Shown: positions 1 to 8,763 of the stretch, piece by piece
Numbering within the stretch: position 1 is the first letter of the stretch
Layout: the number at the start of each line of letters is the position of its first letter
Assembly: GCF_000974425.1 (NCBI RefSeq)
Contig: NZ_CP010429.1
Coordinates: forward strand, 5,689,501 to 5,753,500
Reading direction: 5' to 3'
Length of the DNA stretch: 64,000 nucleotides
Origin: Spirosoma radiotolerans
GTDB lineage: Bacteria; Bacteroidota; Bacteroidia; Cytophagales; Spirosomataceae
Notes under the pieces: model-generated
What the model saw: only the letters and a program-made list of their open reading frames with translations
What the model was told of the DNA's origin: nothing
Databases searched by the model: none
Program-made: the position numbers and the translations under genes

Positions 1-1478
1 ACATAACGATTACTTTCCCCAATCAACAGACATTTCGTGCCTTTCAGTCGCAGCCAAAACGCACTGCCTGGTCGTGGTATACGGGCCTGTTTGGCCTCTA
101 CATCACTGGCGTTCTCTTATTATTGATCCGGCTTGGCATCCAGCTAGTATCGCTCCGGAAACTCATCCACCAATCGGTACATGATCCTTACGACGATTTT
201 ATTCTGGTCCGGAATGAGGCTGTCTCCTCACCTTTTTCGTTTTTCAACTGGGTTGTATTGAATCCCAATCAGCACACAGTTGACGAACTGGACCAGATTC
301 TCCGACACGAGCGGGTCCATGTGCGGGAACGACACAGCATCGACATGCTTGCGGTGGAGTTGGTCTGCATCGTATTCTGGTTTAATCCAGCCGCTTATCT
401 ATTCCGCCATTTGCTTCACCAAACCCTAGAATTCAGCGCCGACCGTGCCGTACTAGCCGAAGGTATCGACGCAAAAGCTTATCAGTACAATCTTCTGAAA
501 GTGAGTTTGTCGGCTGGGCCATTGGCAATCACCAACCAGTTTAATGGCCCATCTCTACGCCAGCGCGTTGGCATGATAAACAGCCAACCCTCTGGACCAA
601 CGGCCTGGTGGCGGTATGCAGTTTGGTTATTATTGATAGGCACCACTATTCTGGCTTGTCAACACGAACGGAATCAGACGATTAACTTTTCCGGTCAACC
701 GTTCTCGTCGAAAGAGCTTCCTGCCATTAGTCCGGCACGAGCCATGGTTGCCGACCTGGAAGAAAAGGGAACCTGGTATCGCCATATGGCTCTATACCGG
801 GACAAGTTCAGTACACAAATTATTGAAAGTAACCCCATTATACTCCAGCTGAATCAGGATCGGTTTGTATTGCCCGACGATTATAAATATGAGTCGGCAC
901 TCTATATTGACGGCAAAGAGGTTCCGGTTGATAGATTAGTCAAGCTATCTCCAGAGTTTGTCCGCGAATTATTTGTGATGCATCAGTGGGAAAACAGGGC
1001 CAACGCCGACAAACAGGCGAAACCCTACCAGATATTCATTGAAACAAGCCCGAAACCAGTCCCATTTGATAGTAAGCGGAAGCAGTTTTTCACACTCTTA
1101 CAAGCGGCTGCTATGTCAAAATATCCCTTGGGAGAGTCGTTCTCTTTCAACATGAATCAACTGCTCGAAGCGACGTTTTTCCACAACAAAAATGCGCTTG
1201 TTGAACGAACCAAGAACGAACACCTAAGTGTGTATGAAGACTACGCCAATGCAGTAGAAATTGAAATCAACCATTTACCGGCAACCCTTGCCGATGTCAA
1301 GACGGTTCATGTTCGGGAAGTGGCCCGCCTTTACACAAAAGAGCGTCCTTATATCGAGTGGTTCCGCGCCGACAATCCCTTACCCCGCTTTCAATTGTCC
1401 ATCGAGACGTCCCCCAAACGCGCCAAGCGGGATAGCAGTTACTACGTTTTTAGCCCCTTTTATACGGGTGATTTCTAG
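1..1478 (+). CDS. M56/BlaR1-like membrane metallopeptidase, 5' partial
   Basis: The reading frame is open from base 3, so the true start lies upstream of the window; a TTG at 123 is only the first start-like codon inside it. The visible part has a zinc-peptidase motif HERVH (codons at 306-320) followed by a FSADRAV stretch that fits the third-ligand region of M56 peptidases. A hydrophobic segment near bases 610-660 (WWRYAVWLLLIGTTILAC) would be the last membrane helix. After it come about 270 residues, probably periplasmic, with no penicillin-binding domain that I recognise. In the family, BlaR1-like sensors cleave a BlaI-type repressor on signal; a blaI partner would be expected upstream, outside the window. 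The family call is firm; the signal and target are unknown. Confidence 0.8.
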   Translation, partial: ITITFPNQQTFRAFQSQPKRTAWSWYTGLFGLYITGVLLLLIRLGIQLVSLRKLIHQSVHDPYDDFILVRNEAVSSPFSFFNWVVLNPNQHTVDELDQILRHERVHVRERHSIDMLAVELVCIVFWFNPAAYLFRHLLHQTLEFSADRAVLAEGIDAKAYQYNLLKVSLSAGPLAITNQFNGPSLRQRVGMINSQPSGPTAWWRYAVWLLLIGTTILACQHERNQTINFSGQPFSSKELPAISPARAMVADLEEKGTWYRHMALYRDKFSTQIIESNPIILQLNQDRFVLPDDYKYESALYIDGKEVPVDRLVKLSPEFVRELFVMHQWENRANADKQAKPYQIFIETSPKPVPFDSKRKQFFTLLQAAAMSKYPLGESFSFNMNQLLEATFFHNKNALVERTKNEHLSVYEDYANAVEIEINHLPATLADVKTVHVREVARLYTKERPYIEWFRADNPLPRFQLSIETSPKRAKRDSSYYVFSPFYTGDF

Positions 1479-1489
1479 AGTTTTTTCGT

Positions 1490-1536
1490 GATGTCAGATG
1501 CTTACATCTGACATCACACCTCGTGTGTCAACACGA
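1490..1536. repeat. Two small inverted repeats after the M56 gene
   Basis: An 11-bp perfect inverted repeat (GATGTCAGATG, 1490-1500, with 1505-1515, 4-nt loop) is followed by a 6-bp one (TCGTGT 1521-1526 with ACACGA 1531-1536). Both lie ahead of the stronger terminator at 1551, between two convergent genes. Confidence 0.6.
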
Positions 1537-1550
1537 ATACCGTTATCAAT

Positions 1551-1583
1551 AAAAAGCCCCGATCTGTTAAGTCGGGGCTTTTT
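1551..1583. terminator. Bidirectional rho-independent terminator
   Basis: AAAAAGCCCCGA and TCGGGGCTTTTT form a GC-rich stem with an A-run before it and a T-run after it, so it can act on both strands. It lies between the converging M56 and ricT-like genes. Confidence 0.9.
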
Positions 1584-1584
1584 A

Positions 1585-2781
1585 TTATATTTTGCCATTC
1601 GATGCGGGCCGCGGAGAGCCACCCTCTGGCCCCCGCGATTTCTTTTTCTTCTTTTTATTACTACTGGTTCGAGCGGTGTATTTGGCATCCAGCTTTTGCA
1701 GGTCGCTATTCAGGGCCGCTGCAGTGACAGGCTCTTTGGCACCCATGGGTGTCAACACATCGAACGATTCGGGAATGACTCCGTTTTTGTTCAACTCAAC
1801 AATTTCCAGCACACGGTTGATGGGCAATGGATACCAGGTGCTCTCTGCTCCGTAGCCAAACCACATGAGTTTACGAAAGATGTCGGTCTTTTGTAAATAA
1901 GCCCGTCCTTTTTGCGTTTCCAGCGGTTTTTCAATCGTTGGAATATCCCGCAGCGCATCCATGTACGTATCCAGCTCATAGTTCAGGCAACACTTAAGTC
2001 GCCCACACTGCCCCGACAGTTTGGCCGGATTCAACGATAGATTCTGATACCGGGCCGCCGATGTCGCAATATTTTTAAAATCGGTCAGCCAGGTCGAGCA
2101 GCAGAGTTCGCGGCCACAGGAACCAATACCGCCCAGCCGACCAGCTTCCTGCCGAAGGCTGATCTGCCGCATTTCGATTCGGGCTTTGAATTCACTGGCC
2201 AGCATTTTGATCAGCTCCCGAAAATCAACCCGCTCTTCAGACGAGTAGTAAAAGGTTGCTTTGGTATTGTCCGATTGAAATTCGACATCAGACAGTTTCA
2301 TATTGAGCTTCAGCTCACGTGAAATTTCACGGGAGCGGTACAGCGCAGGGAGGTCACGCAGAACAGCCTGTTCGTGGCGTTCCATATCTTTCGGCGTCGC
2401 AATTCGATGAATGACCTTTGTGTCGTCGTTGATTTTAACGGCCCGCTTTTTCACCTGAAGCCGTACTAACTCGCCTTGCAGCGATACAGCGCCAATGTGA
2501 AAACCCGATTGCATTTCAACGACTACATAATCGCCCGTTGTAAGATCCAGCTGATGAACGTTTCGATAATATTCTTTGCGCCCACCTTTAAATTTCACTT
2601 CAACTACGTCATATCGCAGACCTGGCATCGCAATATCACTGAGCCAGTCGAAAGAATTCAATTTGTTGCAGCCTCCACTGCTACACCCTCCGCTACCGCA
2701 TCCGGTAGTGGCCGTTTTCTCGCCGTCGGATGCTCCTCGCTGGGTTCCACACCCACCGGTTGCACAAGATTTGCAGGACAT
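1585..2781 (-). CDS. ricT: PSP1-domain protein, RicT/YaaT-like
   Basis: A 398-residue protein with the PSP1 core (roughly residues 60-320), including the Cys motifs GSCGRELCCSTWL and GQCGRLKCCLNYE. In Bacillus, RicT (YaaT) works with RicA and RicF in an Fe-S complex that affects RNA maturation and phosphorelay; in Bacteroidota the role is not settled. The chosen ATG gives an N-terminus with six cysteines (C3, C6, C11, C28, C33, C38) spaced by Gly/Ser, probably a metal or Fe-S site. The frame could also open at 2847, but that extension (SSYSRVKLYNLMALWLHNY) looks like translated spacer. The C-terminus is Lys/Arg/Gly/Pro rich (KKKKKKSRGPEGG) and probably disordered. It follows purD on the same strand with a 95-nt gap. 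Confidence 0.85.
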   Translation of the reverse strand: MSCKSCATGGCGTQRGASDGEKTATTGCGSGGCSSGGCNKLNSFDWLSDIAMPGLRYDVVEVKFKGGRKEYYRNVHQLDLTTGDYVVVEMQSGFHIGAVSLQGELVRLQVKKRAVKINDDTKVIHRIATPKDMERHEQAVLRDLPALYRSREISRELKLNMKLSDVEFQSDNTKATFYYSSEERVDFRELIKMLASEFKARIEMRQISLRQEAGRLGGIGSCGRELCCSTWLTDFKNIATSAARYQNLSLNPAKLSGQCGRLKCCLNYELDTYMDALRDIPTIEKPLETQKGRAYLQKTDIFRKLMWFGYGAESTWYPLPINRVLEIVELNKNGVIPESFDVLTPMGAKEPVTAAALNSDLQKLDAKYTARTSSNKKKKKKSRGPEGGSPRPASNGKI

Positions 2782-2876
2782 ATATATATAGTTATGAAGC
2801 CATAGCGCCATGAGGTTATAAAGCTTTACCCTAGAGTAACTCGACAACTTTACAACTCTATAACAGTATAACTTCG

Positions 2877-4163
2877 TTAGTCGGAGTACCGAATTAGGTC
2901 GAGCCCAATGTCTTTTCGATACTGTTTTCCGTCAAATTGTACCATCCGGGCCGCTTCCTGCGACTTACGAACAGCGTTTTCAAGCGAATTGGCCTGTGCC
3001 GTAATGGCCAGTACCCGTCCGCCATTGGTCAACACGTGACCGTCTTTTCCCAGCGTTCCGGCATGGAACGCCATCACATCTTCTAAACGCTCCAGATCTG
3101 AAATCAGTTTACCCGTTTCATAGTCAGCGGGGTAGCCACCCGATACCAGCATCGTTGTTACGGCTGTCTGAGAGGACACCTGAATCGCAACATCATCCAG
3201 TGTCCCATCCGCGGCTGCCATCATCAATTCAGCAAAATCGCTCTGGATACGCGGTAGTACGACTTCGGTTTCAGGATCACCCATCCGAGCATTGTACTCA
3301 ATCACATAGGGCTCACTGTTGACTTTCATCAACCCTATGAAAATGAACCCTTTATAAATGATACCTTCTTTCTGCAAACCAGCCAGTGTAGGCTTGACAA
3401 CTTTATCTTCAACTTTTTGCAAGAACGACTTATTGGCAAATACAACCGGCGAGACAGCACCCATACCACCTGTATTTGGTCCTGTGTCACCATCGCCGAT
3501 ACGCTTGTAATCTTTGGCTTCAGGCAGAATTTTATACCCTGTTCCATCGGCCAAGACAAAAACCGACAGTTCAATTCCCCGCAAAAATTGCTCCACGACA
3601 ACTTTACTGCCCGCTTCGCCAAACCTTTGCCCATCGAGCATATCCCGAAGGGCTATTTGAGCCTCCGCCAGCGTTTCGGCAATAATAACGCCCTTACCGG
3701 CCGCCAGCCCGTCGGCCTTAATCACAATCGGCAAGGCATGACTTTCCAGATAATTAAGCCCCTCCTGAAGCGTATCCACCGTAAACGTTTGCGACGCAGC
3801 CGTTGGGATATTGTACCGAAGCATGAATTGCTTGGAAAAGTCCTTACTTCCTTCTAACTGAGCTCCTTTGGCATCGGGTCCAACAATCCGCAGGCCAGAT
3901 AAACCGGTTTGTGCATGCAAGTAATCAACAATTCCTTTTACCAACGGCTCTTCGGGACCAACGATAACCAAATCAATTTTTTTATCCCGGATAGCGTCAG
4001 CAACAGCCGGAAAGTCATTATAACTAATGGGCAAGTTGGTGGCTACCTGTGCAGTTCCGGCATTACCCGGTGCAACAAATAACGCGTCACACAATGGGCT
4101 TTGCGCTAATTTCCAGGCAAAGGCATGTTCGCGCCCACCCGACCCAAGTATTAGTATATTCAT
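2877..4163 (-). CDS. purD: Phosphoribosylamine-glycine ligase
   Basis: 428 residues, the normal size for PurD, an ATP-grasp enzyme that joins glycine to phosphoribosylamine in step two of purine synthesis. Visible motifs are the N-terminal GSGGREHA, GPEEPLVKG, the ATP-grasp lysine region ADGLAAGKGVI and the metal-binding region EYNARMGDPETEV. The start at 4163 (MNILILGSGGREHA) matches the family; an in-frame ATG at 4193 would add residues encoded by spacer repeat sequence. It is downstream of recQ and separated from it by an 83-nt spacer with an inverted repeat. Confidence 0.97.
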   Translation of the reverse strand: MNILILGSGGREHAFAWKLAQSPLCDALFVAPGNAGTAQVATNLPISYNDFPAVADAIRDKKIDLVIVGPEEPLVKGIVDYLHAQTGLSGLRIVGPDAKGAQLEGSKDFSKQFMLRYNIPTAASQTFTVDTLQEGLNYLESHALPIVIKADGLAAGKGVIIAETLAEAQIALRDMLDGQRFGEAGSKVVVEQFLRGIELSVFVLADGTGYKILPEAKDYKRIGDGDTGPNTGGMGAVSPVVFANKSFLQKVEDKVVKPTLAGLQKEGIIYKGFIFIGLMKVNSEPYVIEYNARMGDPETEVVLPRIQSDFAELMMAAADGTLDDVAIQVSSQTAVTTMLVSGGYPADYETGKLISDLERLEDVMAFHAGTLGKDGHVLTNGGRVLAITAQANSLENAVRKSQEAARMVQFDGKQYRKDIGLDLIRYSD

Positions 4164-4175
4164 AAAAAATGATGA

Positions 4176-4246
4176 ATGATGAGTGATGCGCACTACAGGA
4201 TGACTAATGTGAACCCATTCACCCTGTGTTGCGCATCGCTCATCAT
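4176..4246. repeat. 17-bp inverted repeat after recQ
   Basis: ATGATGAGTGATGCGCA (4176-4192) pairs with 4230-4246 with one mismatch and a 37-nt loop. It ends directly at the recQ stop codon. It could mark the recQ mRNA 3' end; there is no clear U-tract. Confidence 0.7.
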
Positions 4247-6457
4247 TTAGTTAGCTACTTCCGACAGGAATTTTATGCGCATCAGGCGCAGATCTTGTTC
4301 GGTGAAATCATCGCCCCCAAATTCACGCAATGCTACAGCGATATTATCGCTTTCGGCCCGCATGAAATACTCGAAAATTTCGTCCTGCCGGTCTTCATCC
4401 ATTACCTGGTTTATGTAGTAATCGAGGTTTAGGCGCGTGCCCGAGTAACAGATGTGTTCAATCTCTTCCATCAGGTCTTCCATCGTTAGCGACTTCGATT
4501 CGGCAATCTCATCGAGGTCTACCTTCCGGTCAATCTGCTGAATAATAAAAATCTTGACTTTCGATTTATTAACGGTCGACTTGATAACGACGTCTTTCGC
4601 CGTTTCTATCTCGTTGTCTTCAACGTACTTTGTTATAAGATCAATGAACTGCCGTCCGAATTTCTGCACCTTACCCATCCCGACACCATTGATCTGCGCC
4701 ATCTCTTCGCGCGTGGTCGGGTAAGTTGTCGCCATCTCTTCCATGGATGTCTCCTGGAAAATAACATAAGGTGGCAGATTTTTTTCTTTGGCAATTCGTT
4801 TCCGAAGGGCTTTCAGCAATCCGAGCAGTTCTTCATCGTAGGCAACACCACCCGATGCCGGCGACGAATCTTTGTCCTCATCTTCCTTTATTTCCGTACT
4901 CTGCTGCTCATAATCGTGATCCTTCGTCAGCGTGATTGGATAAGGATCTTCAATATAATTCAGGCCGCGCTGGGACACTTTTAGTATCCCATAGTTATCG
5001 ACGTCTTTTTCGAGATAACCGTAAATCGTGATCTGTTTAATCAGCGAGCACCAGAAGTTGCAATCTTCATTAAATTCCAGTCCTTTACCATACACGGCCA
5101 GGCGGTCGTGTTCATAACTCGTTACATACTGATTTCCCGTAGCCGTCAACACATCGGCTAAGTGCGCCACATCGAAACGCTGATCCGTTTGCAGAACCGT
5201 TTGCAGCGCCAGGACTACTTCGTGCTGGGCTTTGAATTTCTCCGGCGACTTCAGGCAGTTGTCGCAGAAACCGCAGTCCTTCTCCATATACTCGCCAAAA
5301 TAGCCAAGCAACTGCCGACGGCGGCAAACGCCGAGGTTGGCATAGGAAACCATTTCAGCCAATAGATGTTTGGCGTTATCGCGTTCGGTAACGGGCTTGT
5401 CTTTGTTGAATTTTTCGAGCTTAACAATATCGTCGTAGCTGTAAAACATCAGGCAGTTTCCCTCCAGACCATCGCGCCCGGCCCGGCCCGTTTCCTGGTA
5501 ATAGCCCTCGAGCGACTTGGGCGCATCGTAGTGAATAACGAACCGAACGTCGGGCTTGTCGATGCCCATTCCAAAAGCGATGGTCGCACAGATAACGTCG
5601 GCGTCTTCGTTCAGGAACGCATCCTGGTTATTCATCCGCGTTTGGGGGTCCAGACCCGCATGGTAAGGCAATGCTTTTACATCATTCACACGCAGGAGCT
5701 CGGCAATCTCCTCAACCGTCTTACGACTGAGACAATAGATGATTCCTGACTTCCCCTTGTTTTGTTTGATGTATTTTATGAGCTGCTTTTTAGCGTCGAC
5801 CTTCGGTCTGATTTCGTAGTATAGATTTTTTCGATTGAAGGATGTCTTGTATAAATTAGCATCTTCCATCTGCAGGTTTTTCTGAATATCCTGCTGCACT
5901 TTGGGCGTAGCGGTCGCTGTGAGGGCTATGACCGGTAAGTTGCCAATATTATCAACGATGCCGCGAATTTTACGGTACTCTGGTCTGAAATCATGCCCCC
6001 ATTCTGAAATACAGTGGGCTTCGTCGATAGCGACGAAGGAGATATTGGCTTTCTTCAAAAAATCCAAATTCTCTTCCTTAGTCAATGACTCGGGCGCAAT
6101 GTATAAGAGCTTAAGCGAACTATTAAGCGTATCCTTTTTGACCTTGTTCATCTCCGCCTTGGAGAGCGTCGAGTTAAGGAATTGCGCGTTAATACCGAAC
6201 GCATTAAGCTGATCGACCTGATTCTTCATCAAGGCAATCAAGGGCGAAATAACAACGGCTGTACCCTCACTGACAATAGCAGGGAGCTGATAGCATAACG
6301 ATTTACCGGCTCCGGTGGGCATAATCACAAAGGTATTTCGCCCTGCCAGGATGCTATAAATAATGGCTTCCTGCTCGCCCCGAAACTGGCTATACCCAAA
6401 AATTTCTTTTAGCCGCTCTTTAAGAGTTGAATGGACCGACTGATCAACCTGCATCAT
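4247..6457 (-). CDS. recQ: ATP-dependent DNA helicase RecQ
   Basis: 736 residues. Walker A is MPTGAGKS (about residues 46-53) and the DEAH box lies in AIDEAHCISEWGHDFRPEY. A four-Cys zinc region (GVCRRRQLL ... DCGFCDNC) introduces the RQC winged helix. An HRDC domain follows (LLKALRKRIAKEKNLPPYVIF ... INGVGMGKV). A further C-terminal helical segment of about 110 residues resembles the HTH_40-type extension of many Bacteroidota RecQ proteins. RecQ unwinds DNA 3' to 5' in recombination repair. Two ATG codons, 6457 and 6454, open the frame. It is divergent from kdsD, sharing a 107-nt upstream region. Confidence 0.97.
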   Translation of the reverse strand: MMQVDQSVHSTLKERLKEIFGYSQFRGEQEAIIYSILAGRNTFVIMPTGAGKSLCYQLPAIVSEGTAVVISPLIALMKNQVDQLNAFGINAQFLNSTLSKAEMNKVKKDTLNSSLKLLYIAPESLTKEENLDFLKKANISFVAIDEAHCISEWGHDFRPEYRKIRGIVDNIGNLPVIALTATATPKVQQDIQKNLQMEDANLYKTSFNRKNLYYEIRPKVDAKKQLIKYIKQNKGKSGIIYCLSRKTVEEIAELLRVNDVKALPYHAGLDPQTRMNNQDAFLNEDADVICATIAFGMGIDKPDVRFVIHYDAPKSLEGYYQETGRAGRDGLEGNCLMFYSYDDIVKLEKFNKDKPVTERDNAKHLLAEMVSYANLGVCRRRQLLGYFGEYMEKDCGFCDNCLKSPEKFKAQHEVVLALQTVLQTDQRFDVAHLADVLTATGNQYVTSYEHDRLAVYGKGLEFNEDCNFWCSLIKQITIYGYLEKDVDNYGILKVSQRGLNYIEDPYPITLTKDHDYEQQSTEIKEDEDKDSSPASGGVAYDEELLGLLKALRKRIAKEKNLPPYVIFQETSMEEMATTYPTTREEMAQINGVGMGKVQKFGRQFIDLITKYVEDNEIETAKDVVIKSTVNKSKVKIFIIQQIDRKVDLDEIAESKSLTMEDLMEEIEHICYSGTRLNLDYYINQVMDEDRQDEIFEYFMRAESDNIAVALREFGGDDFTEQDLRLMRIKFLSEVAN

Positions 6458-6500
6458 TCTACAAATCGTACAAAAGTTACTTTACTCAATATGCTTGCCG

Positions 6501-6508
6501 TATCTTTG
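6501..6508 (+). promoter_or_regulatory. -7 element TATCTTTG for kdsD
   Basis: A perfect match to the Bacteroidota TAnnTTTG element lies 56 nt before the kdsD start. No good -33 TTTG was seen at the usual spacing. Confidence 0.6.
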
Positions 6509-6564
6509 CTATATAAAGTTAGCGAATATACGTACCAATCACTTCCTGATTATCAAACCTGACG

Positions 6565-7533
6565 TTGAAAGTAATAAAAAATCCTAAGACTATCGCCCGT
6601 TCGGTTTTGTTGGCCGAAGCCGAAGCAATCCGAAATGCCGTTGATTTACTCGATGATCAATTCGATGCTACCGTTGAAACCATACTGAACAGTTCGGGTA
6701 GGCTGGTTATAACGGGGGTGGGGAAAAGCGCGCTTATCGGCCAGAAAATCGTGGCTACGATGAACTCGACGGGAACACCGTCGCTATTTATGCACGCGGC
6801 CGATGCGATCCACGGCGATTTGGGTATGATTCAGGTAAATGACGTGGTTATGCTGATCTCAAAGAGCGGTAATACGGCCGAAATAAAAGTTCTGGTGCCT
6901 TTATTAAAGCGAACCGGCGTTCGCTTAATTGCCCTAGTAAGCGCCCGTGATTCGTATCTGGCCCAGCATGCCGATCACGTACTTCATGCCTATGCCGAAG
7001 TTGAAGCCGATCCGCTCAATCTGGCTCCCACAACCAGTACGACGGTAGCTCTGGCCGTTGGTGACGCCCTAGCTGTAAGTTTACTGGAGGTCCGTGGATT
7101 TACCCGACAGGATTTTGCCCGCTACCATCCGGGTGGATCGCTTGGCAAACGGTTGTATTTGCGAGTCGCGGATATTTTTCCACACAACCAGTGCCCGCAA
7201 GTTGCACTCACAACGCCAGTGAGAGAAGTGATCTTTACAATTTCCGCTAATCGGCTGGGTGCCACAGCAGTAGTTGATGAAAATGGGCAGTTGAAGGGCA
7301 TTGTTACCGATGGAGACATTCGTCGGATGGCCTATGACCACGCTTCTTTCTGGGAACTCTGCGCAAAAGATGTCATGACCCCTACACCCGTCTGCGTAGA
7401 TCCGGATGAATACGCGGCTGCAGCTCTGCAATTGATGCAGGAACGTGACGTTTCACAGCTTGTGGTGTCTGAAGCGAATCAAGTGCTAGGTTTTATCCAC
7501 CTGCATGATTTGCTCAAAGAGGGTCTTGTTTGA
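6565..7533 (+). CDS. kdsD: D-arabinose 5-phosphate isomerase
   Basis: 322 residues: an N-terminal SIS domain (about 30-170, with GVGKSALIGQKIVATMNSTG and SKSGNTAEIK) followed by two CBS motifs (about 205-260 and 270-322). This is the KpsF/GutQ/KdsD layout; the enzyme converts ribulose 5-phosphate to arabinose 5-phosphate, the first step of KDO synthesis for lipopolysaccharide. The motif LNLAPTTSTTV is typical of the family. The start is a TTG at 6565; no in-frame ATG lies upstream before a stop at 6547, so a TTG start is the best reading. It appears to be monocistronic. Confidence 0.93.
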   Translation: MKVIKNPKTIARSVLLAEAEAIRNAVDLLDDQFDATVETILNSSGRLVITGVGKSALIGQKIVATMNSTGTPSLFMHAADAIHGDLGMIQVNDVVMLISKSGNTAEIKVLVPLLKRTGVRLIALVSARDSYLAQHADHVLHAYAEVEADPLNLAPTTSTTVALAVGDALAVSLLEVRGFTRQDFARYHPGGSLGKRLYLRVADIFPHNQCPQVALTTPVREVIFTISANRLGATAVVDENGQLKGIVTDGDIRRMAYDHASFWELCAKDVMTPTPVCVDPDEYAAAALQLMQERDVSQLVVSEANQVLGFIHLHDLLKEGLV

Positions 7534-7594
7534 CCTTTTATCGATTCCTATTGCCTATAGATGTCTGGCTAGTTCAAACGACTTTCCGCAAATA

Positions 7595-7625
7595 TTGGTA
7601 GGGCGAAGAGTTCTGCCTATTTTTG
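7595..7625 (+). promoter_or_regulatory. Promoter-like pair upstream of the ECF sigma gene
   Basis: TTG at 7595-7597, a 20-nt spacer, then TATTTTTG at 7618-7625. This fits the Bacteroidota housekeeping consensus (-33 TTTG or TTG, about 19-20 nt, TAnnTTTG). Confidence 0.55.
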
Positions 7626-7655
7626 TTTAATGCCGATGCGCAAACGTTAAACAAA

Positions 7656-7687
7656 ATCCACAGTGTGGATTCCCCACAATGGGGGAA
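7656..7687. repeat. Adjacent palindromes in the sigma-gene leader
   Basis: ATCCACA-G-TGTGGAT (7656-7670) is a perfect palindrome around one base. It is followed at once by a TTCCCC/GGGGGAA stem. The half-site TCCACA recurs as TTCCACAC at 7691-7698 and CCACAG at 7700-7705. It could be an operator or a leader RNA structure. Confidence 0.6.
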
Positions 7688-7886
7688 ATATTCCACACTC
7701 CACAGTAAGTAAGGATTATTCATAGGTGCACTGGCACAATTTTAATGACTACCAAACGCTTGACTTACAGATATTTATGCCAGTGACTCAAGTATTTGAC
7801 CTTTAACAAAAAAAGACTGGTTTCTTTTTTGTCTAATGGTTATGTGTATTTGATTCAATAGATTCAACAGAAAAACTTAAACAGCC

Positions 7887-8402
7887 ATGACCGCTCTCGA
7901 ATTTACTAACCATATTGGCAAAGTGTCTAAATCGTTGCGTCCGTTTGCCCTGCGTTTGACAAAAGATGTTGAAGATGCAAACGACTTACTACAGGATACA
8001 TTATTGAAGGCATTTACCAATCGTGACAAATACACGGATGGAACAAATTTGAAAGCTTGGTTATATACAATCATGAAGAATACATTCATCACCAACTACC
8101 AGCGTATGGTGCGGAAAAACACCTTCATCGACACAACTGACAATCTGCATTACATCAACTCGATCGAGAGCAGCACAGATAACATTGCTTATTCTTCTTT
8201 CGCACAGGATGACATCAACCGGGCTGTAAACGGTTTGGACGATACATACAAGACTCCATTTATGATGCATTTCCGGGGTTTTAAATACCACGAAATTGCC
8301 GCGAAACTAAATATCCCCATTGGCACAGTGAAGAATCGGATTCACATCGCTCGTAAGGAATTGAAGGGCCAACTAAAAGTTTACGCATATTTTAACGCCT
8401 AA
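7887..8402 (+). CDS. ECF-type RNA polymerase sigma factor
   Basis: 171 residues, typical for ECF sigma factors. Region 2 is visible at about 25-95 (DVEDANDLLQDTLLKAF, NLKAWLYTIMKNTFITNYQR) and region 4 at about 110-165 (LDDTYKTPFMMHFRGFKYHEIA, IPIGTVKNRIHIARKEL). There is no anti-sigma gene beside it, so control may be transcriptional or through its long leader. The next genes on the same strand are crtI and crtB; ECF factors control carotenoid genes in some bacteria (CarQ of Myxococcus), but a functional link here is only a guess from position. Confidence 0.93.
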   Translation: MTALEFTNHIGKVSKSLRPFALRLTKDVEDANDLLQDTLLKAFTNRDKYTDGTNLKAWLYTIMKNTFITNYQRMVRKNTFIDTTDNLHYINSIESSTDNIAYSSFAQDDINRAVNGLDDTYKTPFMMHFRGFKYHEIAAKLNIPIGTVKNRIHIARKELKGQLKVYAYFNA

Positions 8403-8763
8403 GCGATACTTTTTAAAAGTTAGTCGTCTAAGGTTTATTGATTGAGTAGTTTTTGGTTAAAAAAGAGGAAGGTTCGAAAAGTTGGGTAGTTTCTACCCAA
8501 CTTTTTTCTTTTATAACCCGCTCATTATCAATGATTACAAGCAAAATAGGTAAAATAGAAACTCTGTTAACGCCACAGGTTTAGCATTAGTGAATCTTCT
8601 CAATGTGGTTTATTATTCCCTCAGTTTACCCCTCCCCTCCCCTAAAACGACATGGTCGTTGTGTAGATAAGAGCCCATTGGTTGGAAATTTTAGATAGTT
8701 TAGCCCAAACAAATTTCTTCATCAATAACTTTTTTAAACTCTTACCTACTCATTTAACCATCA
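8403..8763 (+). other. 361-nt gap between sigma gene and crtI
   Basis: It contains the sigma-gene terminator (8476-8510) and then about 250 nt of AT-rich, non-coding sequence leading to crtI. I found no clear TAnnTTTG element or repeat in the second part, so the crtI promoter is unassigned. Confidence 0.5.
8476..8510 (+). terminator. Rho-independent terminator of the sigma gene
   Basis: GAAAAGTTGGGTAG, loop TTT, CTACCCAACTTTTTT: a 14-bp stem ending in a T-run, 74 nt after the sigma-gene stop codon. Confidence 0.9.

Larger units (their letters stand above)
7534..7886 (+). other. 353-nt gap: probable long leader of the sigma-factor gene
   Basis: No ORF is credible here. The gap holds a promoter-like pair (TTG at 7595-7597 and TATTTTTG at 7618-7625), a 15-nt palindrome at 7656-7670, a TTCCCC/GGGGGAA stem at 7670-7687, and an A-run/T-run inverted repeat near 7806-7832. 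If the promoter is real, the mRNA leader is about 255 nt long. Confidence 0.5.

Noticed and set aside
4164-4193. N-terminal extension of PurD (MRITHHSSFF)
   Set aside because: It is translated spacer repeat; PurD family proteins start at MNILILGSGGREHA.
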